A DNA stretch of 64,000 bases, taken from contig JAXLWK010000004.1 in the NCBI GenBank assembly GCA_046328525.1, positions 124,001-188,000 on the forward strand, in the 5' to 3' direction. The notes beneath the pieces were generated by a model. It did not search any database. It saw nothing but the letters and a program-made list of their open reading frames with translations, and had not been told where the DNA came from. A program made the translations under genes and the position numbers. Positions 51,848 through 61,119 of the stretch are shown one piece after another. Each line of letters starts with the position of its first letter. The first letter of the stretch is position 1. Origin of the DNA: JBDHWG01 sp046328525. GTDB lineage: Bacteria; Chloroflexota; Anaerolineae; Epilineales; JAHCIE01.

Positions 51848-52443
51848 ATCCGACGGGCCAGGTCTACCGGCGCGGCCGACACCCCGGCCAGGAGCATGGA
51901 CACAAACTCGTCGGCGATGGCCGCCGGCGGCAGCGGCCCCTGCGGCCGATACCACTGATAGAGCCAGTTGCCCACCGACAGAACGAGCAGGGCGGCAAAC
52001 TTCTCGTCCACCGGGCGGAACGCGCCCGCCGCGACGCCCTCGGCGATAATCCGTCGGAAGAAGCCCTCATACGTGTCCCGCTTCACTCGGATGGCGTCGC
52101 GCCGTTCCTCATTCAGGAACTTCCAATCCTGGAAATAGACCGTCGCCGCATCCAGGTCGTCAGTCACGACGGCGATGTGCGCCTGGAGGGCGGCGCGCAA
52201 CTTCTCGGCCGGCGCGCGGTCGCTGGCGGCGATGGGGGCGAGGGCGGCGAGGAATTTGTCGGCGGCGTGGTCCACGATGCCCCACAGAACGTCTTCCTTG
52301 GCGTGGATGTGGGCATACAGCGACCCACCCTGGAGGTCCAACTCCCGCGCCATCTGGCGGACGGTCGTCCCGTGGTAGCCGTAGCGGCTGAAGAGGTGCG
52401 CCGCCGCCGCGTAGATTTGTTCGACCCGCTGTGTCTCGCTCAC
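51817..52443 (-). CDS. TetR-family transcriptional regulator (PaaR/FadR-like)
   Basis: 208 residues from the GTG at 52443 (GTG 52446 also possible), after TTTGGAGAG. The N-terminal helix-turn-helix is typical of TetR (RVEQIYAAAAHLFSRYGYHG, TVRQMARELDLQGGSLYAHI). The C-terminal ligand domain carries KEDVLWGIVDHAADKFL and a stretch of aromatic residues (NWLYQWYRPQG). A longer frame upstream runs through the promoter and is rejected. With paaABC just downstream, phenylacetyl-CoA or a related acyl-CoA is a plausible effector. The last residues are encoded by a dispersed repeat. Confidence 0.87.
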   Translation of the reverse strand: MSETQRVEQIYAAAAHLFSRYGYHGTTVRQMARELDLQGGSLYAHIHAKEDVLWGIVDHAADKFLAALAPIAASDRAPAEKLRAALQAHIAVVTDDLDAATVYFQDWKFLNEERRDAIRVKRDTYEGFFRRIIAEGVAAGAFRPVDEKFAALLVLSVGNWLYQWYRPQGPLPPAAIADEFVSMLLAGVSAAPVDLARRMPTKVGATVA

Positions 52444-52455
52444 CACACTCTCCAA

Positions 52456-52511
52456 ACTAACGCTTGTTAGTAATACCCCGAAATTATAGTGGCCGAGCGC
52501 GCCCTTGTCAA
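52456..52511 (-). promoter_or_regulatory. promoter with operator for the tetR-paaABC unit
   Basis: On the minus strand TTGACA (52506-52511) and TATAAT (52483-52488) are exactly 17 bases apart, both perfect consensus. Just downstream, covering the expected start, is an inverted repeat ACTAAC-4-GTTAGT (52456-52471). The position fits autoregulation by the TetR protein. Confidence 0.8.
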
Positions 52512-52549
52512 GAACAAAATCAATTTGCAGATTTCGCCCTGGGGGCCGC

Positions 52550-53656
52550 CTAGACGCCGGCGTTGGCAATGAGGCGCTGCGCCTCGTCCAGCATCGAGCG
52601 GCGAGCGGACGGCGCCCCGCGTTCCTGGCTCACGACCTCGTTGTGTCGGTACAACAGCGCCTCGACGATCTCCAGCGCCGTCCGCTCGTTTATCGTCACA
52701 AGGCCCTGCTGCTTGGGGTAGAATGTCAGCCAGTCGCCGAGGGAAGCCATTTTCGGGTAGCCGCTGCCAATATCGAGTTTGACGTTGTCGTGGGTGAAGA
52801 CGACCCCGCCCTGGATGTTGCTAATCTGCGGTACACGCTGCACAACGTCGGGCGCGCGGCGGCTGAGCGTGAACGCGATCTCGCTCGCCATGCGCTTCCA
52901 CTGCTCGTCGGGCCAGTGGGAGTAGTCCCTGGACTGCTCGACGCCCTGCGCGTCCGCCTCGACGTGCTCCCAGCGTTGCCCGCGCTCTTTCACGCGCCCC
53001 TCCCAGTCTCGCACGTCGAAGAGCCAGATGCCGCGCTGGCCGACGACGACGGCATCCAGGTTGTCGCGGGGAAGCGTGCGCGCACCGACGAGAATATACG
53101 GTGGAAAGGAGTCGCCGGTCGTGAGGGCGGCCAGACTCGTCACCAGCCGGATCTCGCCGGGATCGTCCCGCGTCCCCTGCCCACCGGCGCGCGCGGCCGG
53201 GCCAGGGGGCGGCGGCGTCGCCCGCATGGCCGCGCGCCAGTTCTCCAGGAGCGGCGGAGGCGGGAGAGGCTCGAGCGGCGGCGGCGGGCCGGGCCGGGGG
53301 CCGATGAACCACCGCCACGCGGCGACGCCGCTGGCGAGGACGAGGACGCCCACGAGGATCAACGCGGCGAAACCGAAGCAGTAAAACGACGTCCACAACG
53401 CGGGCGCGATCCCCTGCCACGCGCCGACGGCCAGGGCGGCGATGATGACCGCCGCCTCCGCGCCGAGGACGATTCGCGGCCGGCGGCGAGTGAGGCGCGC
53501 CGCCCAGGCTTGCTGCGCGCGCGCCTCGTCCTCCGCCCGCGTCTTCTGCGCGAAAACCTGGCGATTGGCGTAGTCCTGGGCGGCCCGCTGCGCGGCCTGC
53601 TGAGTGAGGTCGTATCCCGCGACAAGGTCGCTGACGCTGTTGTCCACGTACAGCAT
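52550..53656 (-). CDS. membrane protein with NERD-like (nuclease-related) domain
   Basis: 368 residues. A charged N-terminal coil (RAAQDYANRQVFAQKTRAED) is followed by two transmembrane helices (about 65-120) and a Pro-rich linker. A NERD-like segment then reads ARTLPRDNLDAVVVGQRGIW with LFDVRDWEGRV. The Asp and the hydrophobic strands of that fold are present, but the usual Glu-x-Lys pair is replaced by Asp-x-Arg, so nuclease activity is doubtful. The start at 53656 follows CAGGAGGATGCC. Confidence 0.65.
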   Translation of the reverse strand: MLYVDNSVSDLVAGYDLTQQAAQRAAQDYANRQVFAQKTRAEDEARAQQAWAARLTRRRPRIVLGAEAAVIIAALAVGAWQGIAPALWTSFYCFGFAALILVGVLVLASGVAAWRWFIGPRPGPPPPLEPLPPPPLLENWRAAMRATPPPPGPAARAGGQGTRDDPGEIRLVTSLAALTTGDSFPPYILVGARTLPRDNLDAVVVGQRGIWLFDVRDWEGRVKERGQRWEHVEADAQGVEQSRDYSHWPDEQWKRMASEIAFTLSRRAPDVVQRVPQISNIQGGVVFTHDNVKLDIGSGYPKMASLGDWLTFYPKQQGLVTINERTALEIVEALLYRHNEVVSQERGAPSARRSMLDEAQRLIANAGV

Positions 53657-53810
53657 GGCATCCTCCTGCACCGCCGGAGGTCGGCGTATGACATTGTAGC
53701 AGCATCGCGGGTTCTCGGCAAACGCTCGTTCGTCAATTTCGGGCGCGTCGTGCTATAATAGGCCGGACACGTTAAACGGAAGAAATCAACTCCTTAGCCG
53801 GAGGATAGAT

Positions 53811-54563
53811 ATGTCTGGTCATTCTCATTGGGCGCAGATCAAGCGCCAAAAAGGCGCGCAGGACGCCAAGCGCGGCGCGGTGTTTACCAAGGCGGCGCGC
53901 GAGATTCAGACGGCGGTGCGCCACGGCGGCTCGAACCCGGACACCAACTTCTCGCTCCGCCTGGCAATTGACCGCGCCCGCGCCGTCAACATGCCCAAGG
54001 ACAGCATCGAGCGCGCCCTCGAACGCGCCGCGGGCGCCGGCGCCGGCGAGAACTTCGACGAAGTGCTGTATGAGGGCTACGGCCCTCACGGCGTCGCCAT
54101 TCTCATCGAGACGCTCACCGACAACCGCAACCGCACCGTATCCGAGCTGCGTCACACGCTCGGCAAGCGCGGCGGCTCCCTGGCGGAGGGCGGTTCGGTG
54201 GCGTGGCAGTTCGACCAGAAGGGCGTCATCGTCGTGGATCCGGGCAAGACCGACCCGGACGAGCTGGGCCTGCTGGCGATTGACCTGGGCGCGGACGACG
54301 TGCAGCCGCTCGAAGAGGGGCTGGAGATCCTTACCCCGGTCGAGAACCTCCAGGCGGTGCGCGAGGGGCTTATCCAGAACAAGGTCACCATCAAGTCGGC
54401 CGAGTTGTCGCGCATCCCCAAGCTGAACGTCCCCCTCGACGAGGCCAACACGCTACAAGTGATGGCGCTGATCGAGGCGCTAGAGGACCTGGACGACGTG
54501 CAAAACGTCTACAGCAACCTTGAAGTCTCGGATGAGATGTACGAGAAACTCGAGGCGCGCTAG
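53811..54563 (+). CDS. yebC: YebC/PmpR family protein
   Basis: 250 residues. The N-terminus MSGHSHWAQIKRQKGAQDAK, the motif RALERAAGAG and ALGPHG-type stretch EGYGPHGVAIL are characteristic. The family has been reported as transcription regulators and, for some members, as translation factors that relieve ribosome stalling. A TATAAT at 53754-53759 is the likely -10. It overlaps ruvC by one base, the usual conserved arrangement. Confidence 0.95.
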   Translation: MSGHSHWAQIKRQKGAQDAKRGAVFTKAAREIQTAVRHGGSNPDTNFSLRLAIDRARAVNMPKDSIERALERAAGAGAGENFDEVLYEGYGPHGVAILIETLTDNRNRTVSELRHTLGKRGGSLAEGGSVAWQFDQKGVIVVDPGKTDPDELGLLAIDLGADDVQPLEEGLEILTPVENLQAVREGLIQNKVTIKSAELSRIPKLNVPLDEANTLQVMALIEALEDLDDVQNVYSNLEVSDEMYEKLEAR

Positions 54564-55057
54564 TGCGGGTGATGGGGGTGGACCCCGGCACCGCGATCTG
54601 CGGCTGGGGAATGATTGACACCGACGGCGACAACGTAGCTCTCGTAGACTACGGCGCGGTGACGACCGAGGCGGGAACGCCACTGCCCGCGCGGCTGCAC
54701 ACAATCTACTGGCGGCTCGACGAGCTTATCCGCCGCTACAAGCCGGACGCCCTCGCCGTCGAGCAGCTGTTCTTCAGCAAAAACGTCACGACGGCCCTCG
54801 CCGTCGGCCACGCCCGAGGGGTTGTCCTGCTGGCGGCCGCGAACGAGGGCGTTGCGATTCACGAGTACCGGCCGATGGAGGTCAAGCAGGCCATCGTCGG
54901 CTACGGGAAGGCGACGAAGGACCAGATGCAGCAAATGGTGCGCATGCTGCTCGCGCTGGACGACATTCCGCGGCCCGACGACGCCGCCGACGCCCTGGCG
55001 ATCGCCCTGTGCCACGCGCAGTCGTCGCGCTACCGCGCGCTGCTGGACGAGTCGTAG
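54563..55057 (+). CDS. ruvC: Holliday-junction resolvase RuvC
   Basis: 164 residues from the GTG at 54563. Catalytic acids lie in VMGVDPGTAICGWG (Asp7), AVEQLFFSKN (Glu) and RPDDAADALAIALCH (Asp pair). It cuts four-way junctions during recombination and repair. The start shares one base with the yebC stop, and dprA follows at 12 bases. ruvA and ruvB are not in the window. Confidence 0.95.
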   Translation: MRVMGVDPGTAICGWGMIDTDGDNVALVDYGAVTTEAGTPLPARLHTIYWRLDELIRRYKPDALAVEQLFFSKNVTTALAVGHARGVVLLAAANEGVAIHEYRPMEVKQAIVGYGKATKDQMQQMVRMLLALDDIPRPDDAADALAIALCHAQSSRYRALLDES

Positions 55058-55069
55058 CGGGGGGATGGC

Positions 55070-56182
55070 GTGGACGACGATCTGCGCTACTGGATCGGGT
55101 TCAATCGGGTCAGCGGCATCGGCCCTGTGCGGCTGCGCGCCCTCCAGGACTACTTTGGGGAGCTAGGCGCAGCGTGGCGCGCCGACCCGGAGTCGCTGCG
55201 CGCGGCCGGGCTGGATGCGCGGCTGGCGGAGGCGGTGACTCGCCTGCGCGCCCACGTAGACCTGGATGCCGAGCTGGAAAAGGTCGAGCGCGCCGGCATC
55301 ACCCTCCTCACCCTCGACAGCCCCGACTACCCGCGTCTGCTGCGCCAGATCACCGGCGCCCCGCCGCTGCTCTACGTCAAGGGCGCGCTGACGACGGAGG
55401 ATGAGTTCGCCGTCGCCGTGGTCGGCACGCGCGGCTCGACCCCGTATGGCCGCGCCGTCACCGAGCGGCTGAGCGCGGAGCTGGCGCAGCACAATGTGAC
55501 CATCGTCAGCGGGCTGGCCGTGGGCATTGACACTGTCGCGCATCACGCCGCGCTTCAGGCGGGCGGGCGCACCGTCGCTGTCCTCGGCTGCGGCCTCGAC
55601 ATCGCCTACCCGGCGTCGAACAAGGCCCTGGCCGAGCGGATCGCCGGCCAGGGCGCGCTGATCTCCGAGCATCCCCTGGGGACGCGCCCCGACGCCCACC
55701 ACTTCCCGGCCCGCAATCGCATCGTGAGCGGCCTGGCCCTGGGCGTGCTGGTCACGGAGGCCGGGGAGAGCAGCGGGGCGCTGATTACGGCGCGCATGGC
55801 CGCCGAGCAGGGCCGCGACGTGTTCGCCGTGCCCGGCCGCATCACCGAGGCCAGGTCGGCGGGCGCGAACGCGCTGATCCAGAACGGGGCCAAGCTCGTC
55901 ACGAGCGTGCGCGACATTGTCGAGGAGCTAAACCTGCGCACCGTGGTCGAGCAGCGCACGGTGCAGCTGGCGCTCCCGGAGGACGAGACCGAGCGCGCGC
56001 TGATCGCCTTTCTGTCCGCCGACCCCGTACACATTGACGAGCTGCGTCGCGCCGCCGACCTGCCCATGCCCGTCGTCTCGGCGACCCTGGCGCTGCTGGA
56101 GGTCAAGGGACTGGTGCGGCAGGTGGGCGGCATGAACTACGTTGTCGCGCGCGAGACGGCGGCGCCGTATCGAATTGAATAG
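55070..56182 (+). CDS. dprA: DNA-processing protein DprA
   Basis: 370 residues. An N-terminal SAM-like segment (IGFNRVSGIGPVRLRALQDY) is followed by the Rossmann core with AVVGTRGSTPYG, SGLAVGIDTVAHHAAL, VLGCGLDIAYP and FPARNRIVSGLA, then a C-terminal winged helix (LRRAADLPMPVVSATLALLE). DprA loads RecA on incoming single-stranded DNA in natural transformation. The GTG start follows GGGGGAT. Confidence 0.95.
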   Translation: MDDDLRYWIGFNRVSGIGPVRLRALQDYFGELGAAWRADPESLRAAGLDARLAEAVTRLRAHVDLDAELEKVERAGITLLTLDSPDYPRLLRQITGAPPLLYVKGALTTEDEFAVAVVGTRGSTPYGRAVTERLSAELAQHNVTIVSGLAVGIDTVAHHAALQAGGRTVAVLGCGLDIAYPASNKALAERIAGQGALISEHPLGTRPDAHHFPARNRIVSGLALGVLVTEAGESSGALITARMAAEQGRDVFAVPGRITEARSAGANALIQNGAKLVTSVRDIVEELNLRTVVEQRTVQLALPEDETERALIAFLSADPVHIDELRRAADLPMPVVSATLALLEVKGLVRQVGGMNYVVARETAAPYRIE

Positions 56183-56269
56183 GAAAGGCCGCGACGAGGC
56201 GGTTGAGCGTCCTGGCGCGCCTCGCGCGGTAACAGGCAGGCGAACGGTTCGCTCAAGGGAAGTGAGAGA

Positions 56270-57340
56270 ATGGATAATTTGTACGCTCTGATCATGGCCG
56301 GCGGCGGCGGCACGCGGCTCTGGCCGCGCAGCCGACAGGGCCAGCCCAAGCAATTCCTCAACATCGGCACAGCTCACAGTCTCCTGCGCGAGGCTTTCCT
56401 GCGCATCCAACCCATCATCCCGGCGCAGCGCGTGCTGGTCATCACGGGCCAGAAATGGCTGGAGGCCGTCACCGCCGAGCTGCCGGAGATTCCCCTCGAC
56501 AACATTCTGGGCGAGCCGGAGGGGCGCGGCACAGCCCCCGCCATCGGCCTGGCCGCCGAGGTCATCGCCCGCCGCGACCCCAACGCCATCCTCGCCTGCC
56601 TGACGGCGGACCACCTGATCCGCAACCAGGAACACTTCCGCGAGATTCTCCTGGCCGCCGCCACGAGCGCCCACTCGGGCCGCATCATCCTGCTCGGCAT
56701 CACGCCCCAGGAGCCGAACACGGGCTACGGCTACATCGAGGCGGACACGAGCCACATCAACGGCGGCCTGACGCTGCGGGTGAAGTCGTTCAAGGAGAAG
56801 CCGACGCCGGCGGTGGCCGAGCAGTTCCTGGCCGCCGGCAACTACTACTGGAACAGCGGCATGTTCGTGTGGAGCGTGGCGACGATCCGCGAGGCGATGG
56901 GGCGCTTCATCCCCGACACCGCGTCGCGCCTGGCGCGCATCGCCGACGCGTGGGGGACGCGGACCCAGGACTACGTGCTCGAGGACGTCTGGCCCGCGAT
57001 CAAGAACGAGACGATTGACTACGCCATCATCGAGAAGGCCGGGGATGTGTGTGTCATCCCGGCCGACATCGGCTGGAGCGACGTGGGGAGCTGGGCGGCG
57101 GTGTTCGACGTGCTGCCCTCCGACTCGTGGGACAACGTCATCGAGGGGGAGTACGTCGGCGTCGACTCGCGCAACAACCTCATCTACAGCCCGAACAAGC
57201 TCGTGGCGGTGGTGGGGGTCGAGGACATGGTGATCGTGGACGCCGACGACGTGCTGCTCATCCTGCCGCGCAGCCGCGCCCAGGACGTGAAGAAAATCGT
57301 GGACGAGCTGCGCTACCAAAAGCGCACCGAGTACCTGTAA
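56270..57340 (+). CDS. manC: mannose-1-phosphate guanylyltransferase
   Basis: 356 residues. The nucleotidyltransferase motifs are MAGGGGTRLWPRSRQGQPKQ, EPEGRGTAPAIGLAA, LTADHLI, FKEKPTPAVAEQF and WNSGMFVWS. It makes GDP-mannose for glycans or compatible solutes. The C-terminal isomerase domain found in long ManC proteins is absent, so this is the short form. Upstream site GTGAGAG. Confidence 0.93.
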   Translation: MDNLYALIMAGGGGTRLWPRSRQGQPKQFLNIGTAHSLLREAFLRIQPIIPAQRVLVITGQKWLEAVTAELPEIPLDNILGEPEGRGTAPAIGLAAEVIARRDPNAILACLTADHLIRNQEHFREILLAAATSAHSGRIILLGITPQEPNTGYGYIEADTSHINGGLTLRVKSFKEKPTPAVAEQFLAAGNYYWNSGMFVWSVATIREAMGRFIPDTASRLARIADAWGTRTQDYVLEDVWPAIKNETIDYAIIEKAGDVCVIPADIGWSDVGSWAAVFDVLPSDSWDNVIEGEYVGVDSRNNLIYSPNKLVAVVGVEDMVIVDADDVLLILPRSRAQDVKKIVDELRYQKRTEYL

Positions 57341-57345
57341 TAGAC

Positions 57346-57370
57346 GAGCGGGAGGCAATGCCTCCCGCTC
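57346..57370. terminator. 11-bp stem, 3-base loop between convergent manC and the SNF2 gene
   Basis: GAGCGGGAGGC and its exact complement around AAT, followed on the plus strand by AGTTCGTTTCTCC. It lies in the 48-base gap between two stop codons and is a likely two-way terminator. Confidence 0.7.
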
Positions 57371-57388
57371 AGTTCGTTTCTCCAGAGG

Positions 57389-59893
57389 CTATTCCAACGG
57401 CCGCAACAGCTCGATCAGTTCCTCGCGCGTCCAACCTCCCTGGCCTGTTTTTGCCGCAGCGACGATTCTGTCAGCCAGGCCGCGCTTGGATTCAAGAAGC
57501 TTATCAATACGCTCCTCTAGCGTGTCCTGGGTCAAGATGCGATAGACGTACACGGTGCGAGTCTGCCCAATGCGATGTGTACGGTCGGTCGCCTGGGCCT
57601 CAACTGCCGGATTCCACCAGCGGTCTGCATGAATCACATGATTCGCGGCAGTAAGCGTCAGGCCATAGCCCGTAGCCATCAAGCTGCACAATGCAACCTC
57701 CGCCTGATTCGTGTTGAATTGATCCACGAGATTTTGCCGATTGTGGGTTGACCCATCAATCCGAATGTATCGGATACATTTCTCTCGCAAGGCCCTCTCC
57801 AGCAAATCTAGCATGCCGAGGAAGTGGCTGAAAATGAGGGTTCGTTCGCCGTTTTGGTGTATCTCCTGCACCTTGTTGATAATCCAGTCGAACTTTTCTG
57901 AACGCGCAAAAATCGGGTCCCCCCGCTCGGTCACCAGGGCAGGATGATCACATATCTGCTTCAGCTTCGTTAGCACTGGTAGAATGCTCGTTGTGTAATC
58001 AATGCGCTCCCCTGCGCGTAGAGCGGTGATGATGCTCTGGGCTTTGCCTTGCACCGCTGCGTACAGATCCCTCTGCTCACCTGTTAGCTCGCACCATTCA
58101 TCCAACTCGATCTTCGGTGGCAGATCGTTCGCAACGGTTTCTTTCAGCCGCCGCAGCATAAATGGCCGAATGCGCTGTCCCAATCTTACGGTTGCGATGC
58201 TGTCCCCGGACGCGATGGCATCCTCGAAAGTGGACTTGAACGTACCGTACTTGCCTAAATGCCCACGCATCATGAAGTCAAACACGGACCATAGCTCGGC
58301 CGGACGGTTCTCGACGGGCGTTCCACTTAGCGCGAGACGATGGGCAGAATTGAAGCCTTTGGCCGCTTGCGTGCGCTTGGCCTCTGGGTTCTTGATTTGC
58401 GTCGCTTCATCGAGTATAAGGTAAAAGAATGGTATGGAAGATAGGAACTCGCGGTCGCGTTCGGCAACAGCGTAGGTTGTAACGAAGATGATGGGATTGG
58501 CGGCCTGGAAAAGATGCTGACGCCGCTGTGAACCATGATAGCGATAGACACTCGCTTGGGGAAAGTAGCGTTGGATCTCGCGCTCCCAGTGCACCAAGAC
58601 CGACGTTGGAGTCACAATCAAGCTATGTTGTGTACTACCTGTAGCCTCGTACGCCATCCGCAAGGCGCAGATGGATTGGAGGGTCTTGCCAAGCCCCATA
58701 TCGTCGGCCAACAACCCGTGCAAGTGGTTGGTAGATAGCCAGGAAAGCCATTGGATGCCACTGCGCTGGTAAGGCCGCAAGAGTATGCTTTTCTGAGCAA
58801 GATGATCCTCAACCGAATCGGGCAGTCGGTATGTGTCATCGAACTTAAAATCAGTCAGTTGTGATAGAAAAGCCTGATACGAGCTGCTCAGTTCGGCCCG
58901 CCCGCCGATGTCGTGAATGAATTCTTCCAAAGATGCGAATTGCGATGCCTGAACACGATAACCCTGCGGCGTCGGCTCCGCCCCCAACTGTCGAAGCTCA
59001 CGGTCTACGCGGAGCACATCCGGCGTTGGATTCTTTACCCATGTGAAACCGTCCACAGGGACGTACTTGTCCTTGACTCCACGCAGCGATTCATGCGACA
59101 GCGTGGAGTTGCCGACTTCGTAGCCGACCTGGAAATCAAGCCAGCCAAGCTGGTCTTGGTTGACTTTGACGACCGGCGTGGGCGGCGACGTGATGACTCG
59201 AATGCGGCCCGCGAGGTCAGTCAGAACGGCATTGAACTCCTTCTTATAGAGAACGAGATCGCGCAGGAAAAACTCAGGTATCTGGCCCACGGCGATATGC
59301 CGCGTCGGCGTTTCGAGCGCCTCTTGAGCCACCGCGCTGAGCTTGCGCGGAAATGGCATAAAGGTGTCGGCAACTCGAAAATGCTCACCATCTGGCGTTG
59401 ACGCCACGTTCGAAGCCAGAACGACTTCGCCGGACTCAGGCAATCGGTACCCCGTGTGAACATCTAGCCCTCTCCCCGGCTGATAGTCTATCGTTACCAC
59501 TGGATCGGGCGGTGTATCAAGAACCTTTAACTCCTGGGCGCGCGGTGTCTCGTGTACCGGGGGCTTGCCGCGCATGTACTTCAAAACCCGAGGGACTACC
59601 TCTGACACAAGGGAACCGTCCGGCTGGACAACCGGATTGAGGCTCCGCAGCGCCTGCAAGATGCGATAATCCTCCTCGCTCACGATCCGGACGATCCGGC
59701 TGTCAGCACGCTCTTCGCGATAGCCATAGCTCCATAGAGACGTGACATCCGATACAGGTTGTGGTCCATCCCCCACATCTTTGAACACGCGTGTCACGTA
59801 ATGGTCAGTCTCGTCTCGGTCAACCTCAAACGACAGCGCCAACGGCTCGATGCGTGGGCGTTTGGCAAACGACTGAATGAACCGTTGGATCAT
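57389..59893 (-). CDS. SNF2-family ATPase / helicase (RapA/Swi2-type)
   Basis: 834 residues. All SNF2 motifs are seen: I LLADDMGLGKTLQSICAL, Ia LIVTPTSVLVHWE, II LILDEATQIKN (DEAT), III LALSGTPVENRPAELWSVFD, IV TLIFSHFLGMLDLL, V LMATGYGLTLTAANHVIHAD, VI ATDRTHRIGQTRTV. The N-terminal 350 residues hold a helical/beta region without a recognised domain. Such proteins use ATP to translocate on duplex DNA and remodel protein-DNA complexes; similar ones occur in defence loci and as stand-alone repair factors. The start at 59893 follows GAGGAAGC and overlaps the upstream stop by 4 bases (ATGA), so the two genes are coupled. Confidence 0.92.
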   Translation of the reverse strand: MIQRFIQSFAKRPRIEPLALSFEVDRDETDHYVTRVFKDVGDGPQPVSDVTSLWSYGYREERADSRIVRIVSEEDYRILQALRSLNPVVQPDGSLVSEVVPRVLKYMRGKPPVHETPRAQELKVLDTPPDPVVTIDYQPGRGLDVHTGYRLPESGEVVLASNVASTPDGEHFRVADTFMPFPRKLSAVAQEALETPTRHIAVGQIPEFFLRDLVLYKKEFNAVLTDLAGRIRVITSPPTPVVKVNQDQLGWLDFQVGYEVGNSTLSHESLRGVKDKYVPVDGFTWVKNPTPDVLRVDRELRQLGAEPTPQGYRVQASQFASLEEFIHDIGGRAELSSSYQAFLSQLTDFKFDDTYRLPDSVEDHLAQKSILLRPYQRSGIQWLSWLSTNHLHGLLADDMGLGKTLQSICALRMAYEATGSTQHSLIVTPTSVLVHWEREIQRYFPQASVYRYHGSQRRQHLFQAANPIIFVTTYAVAERDREFLSSIPFFYLILDEATQIKNPEAKRTQAAKGFNSAHRLALSGTPVENRPAELWSVFDFMMRGHLGKYGTFKSTFEDAIASGDSIATVRLGQRIRPFMLRRLKETVANDLPPKIELDEWCELTGEQRDLYAAVQGKAQSIITALRAGERIDYTTSILPVLTKLKQICDHPALVTERGDPIFARSEKFDWIINKVQEIHQNGERTLIFSHFLGMLDLLERALREKCIRYIRIDGSTHNRQNLVDQFNTNQAEVALCSLMATGYGLTLTAANHVIHADRWWNPAVEAQATDRTHRIGQTRTVYVYRILTQDTLEERIDKLLESKRGLADRIVAAAKTGQGGWTREELIELLRPLE

Positions 59894-60672
59894 GCGGCTT
59901 CCTCCAGCACAATGCGCCTGAACCAATCAGGCATAGCCTCCCATTCGGCGAAAACCCCGCCATTGAACGCATCCAAGTCGGCTGAAGGCGCCTTCTGGCC
60001 CAAGAGGGCAGCGTGGAAGTCGCGTTCGGTGACTCGCGCCAACTTCTCCGTTTCCCCATGCAGCCGACCCAGTTGGTCTTGGATTTCGTCTCGACGCGTT
60101 GACGACTGTGTAAGCTGCTCCTGAACCTCACCGCGACGCTCGGCAAAGCGGGAAAGGATGGCGCTCTTGCCGGTAAAGTCACTTTGCCGGAGGGTTGGAA
60201 GAAGGGCAACATAGTGCTGTACCCAAGCATTGATCGCCTGCTGCCGCGTCTCGCCGACGCCTGAGATCGAATTGGCCGCATACAGATCTGTGAGGTTGCC
60301 CTGAAACACGTGGGACAGAATCTGGTCGCGAATAGCCTCACCGACGCCGCGAACCTCAGTCAGCCGCGTACGGACAAGATACCGTTGTAGCTTCCTCGAC
60401 AGCTCGCCCTCTTCCTCTCGATCCAGGTTCGCAAGATCATTGGTAAGCCGCGCCAACTCGCTATTACACGCGCCCAACTCCATCTGAAGGCGTGCTTCGG
60501 CCTCGCGCATCAGGCGCAAATGAGCCGTGCCGCGCGAGTTCTGAAAGTGCTGGCGCGCCAAATGCGAAAGCTGGCGCCGTTTGACCGACGAGGGGTTGAA
60601 GAAAGCAGCGACGGCAAGTAACACAAGGATAACGCAGACGATTGACGCGACTACAAAAGGTGGGCTGATCAT
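59890..60672 (-). CDS. membrane-anchored coiled-coil protein with tandem helix-hairpin-helix
   Basis: 260 residues. One N-terminal transmembrane helix (about 5-26) is followed by a coiled-coil segment (LMREAEARLQMELGACNSEL). Tandem helix-hairpin-helix motifs come next (LTEVRGVGEAIRDQILS and ISGVGETRQQAINAW), then a second coiled coil (FAERRGEVQEQLTQSSTRRD). Helix-hairpin-helix motifs bind duplex DNA without sequence choice. It probably tethers DNA at the membrane for the coupled SNF2 ATPase. I do not recognise a named family. Confidence 0.72.
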   Translation of the reverse strand: MISPPFVVASIVCVILVLLAVAAFFNPSSVKRRQLSHLARQHFQNSRGTAHLRLMREAEARLQMELGACNSELARLTNDLANLDREEEGELSRKLQRYLVRTRLTEVRGVGEAIRDQILSHVFQGNLTDLYAANSISGVGETRQQAINAWVQHYVALLPTLRQSDFTGKSAILSRFAERRGEVQEQLTQSSTRRDEIQDQLGRLHGETEKLARVTERDFHAALLGQKAPSADLDAFNGGVFAEWEAMPDWFRRIVLEEAA

Positions 60673-60873
60673 GGCAGCTACCCAAGGCGCTGAGAGTCAT
60701 CGGTAAAGGGGAGGTCGGCAGAGTCCATGACATATATGACGTTGAGACTCTGAATTTGTCACGGTCAATTCGACAAACCTGGCCCCGCATCGGACGACAA
60801 TTCACTCGTTCTCCACAAGTTAGGCGCTCGCAAGCCTTTGGACCACGAGAGGCGCGAAAAAAGAGGCGGCGCG

Positions 60874-61009
60874 TCGTTGCGAGCAGAGCGAAGCAATCTC
60901 CCGCTCGCGTGATAGACGGGCTGGAGGCAGCATGACATGCCTATGCCCAGCCGGGAGGCTGCTTCGTTCTCCTATCGTCGTCCTCGCAGCGACACCGCAG
61001 CGTGTCTTG
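60874..61009. repeat. CGTTGCGAGC...CCTCGCAGCGACAC dispersed repeat
   Basis: Contains AGCGAAGCAATCTCCCG and, in the other arm, CGGGAGGCTGCTTCGTTCTC, the family of 31121 and 61971. The rest of the 60673-61119 gap shows only low-complexity repeat pieces and no gene. Confidence 0.65.
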
Positions 61010-61119
61010 AGCAGCGCGCTGCGAGGCATTCAGTTCATGCCTGATTTTCGCGCCTTTCGCGTCCTTTCCAGGCTTCCGTGGTCCAAACCCTTTCCGTGGT
61101 TCCTCTTCCACCGCTTGGC

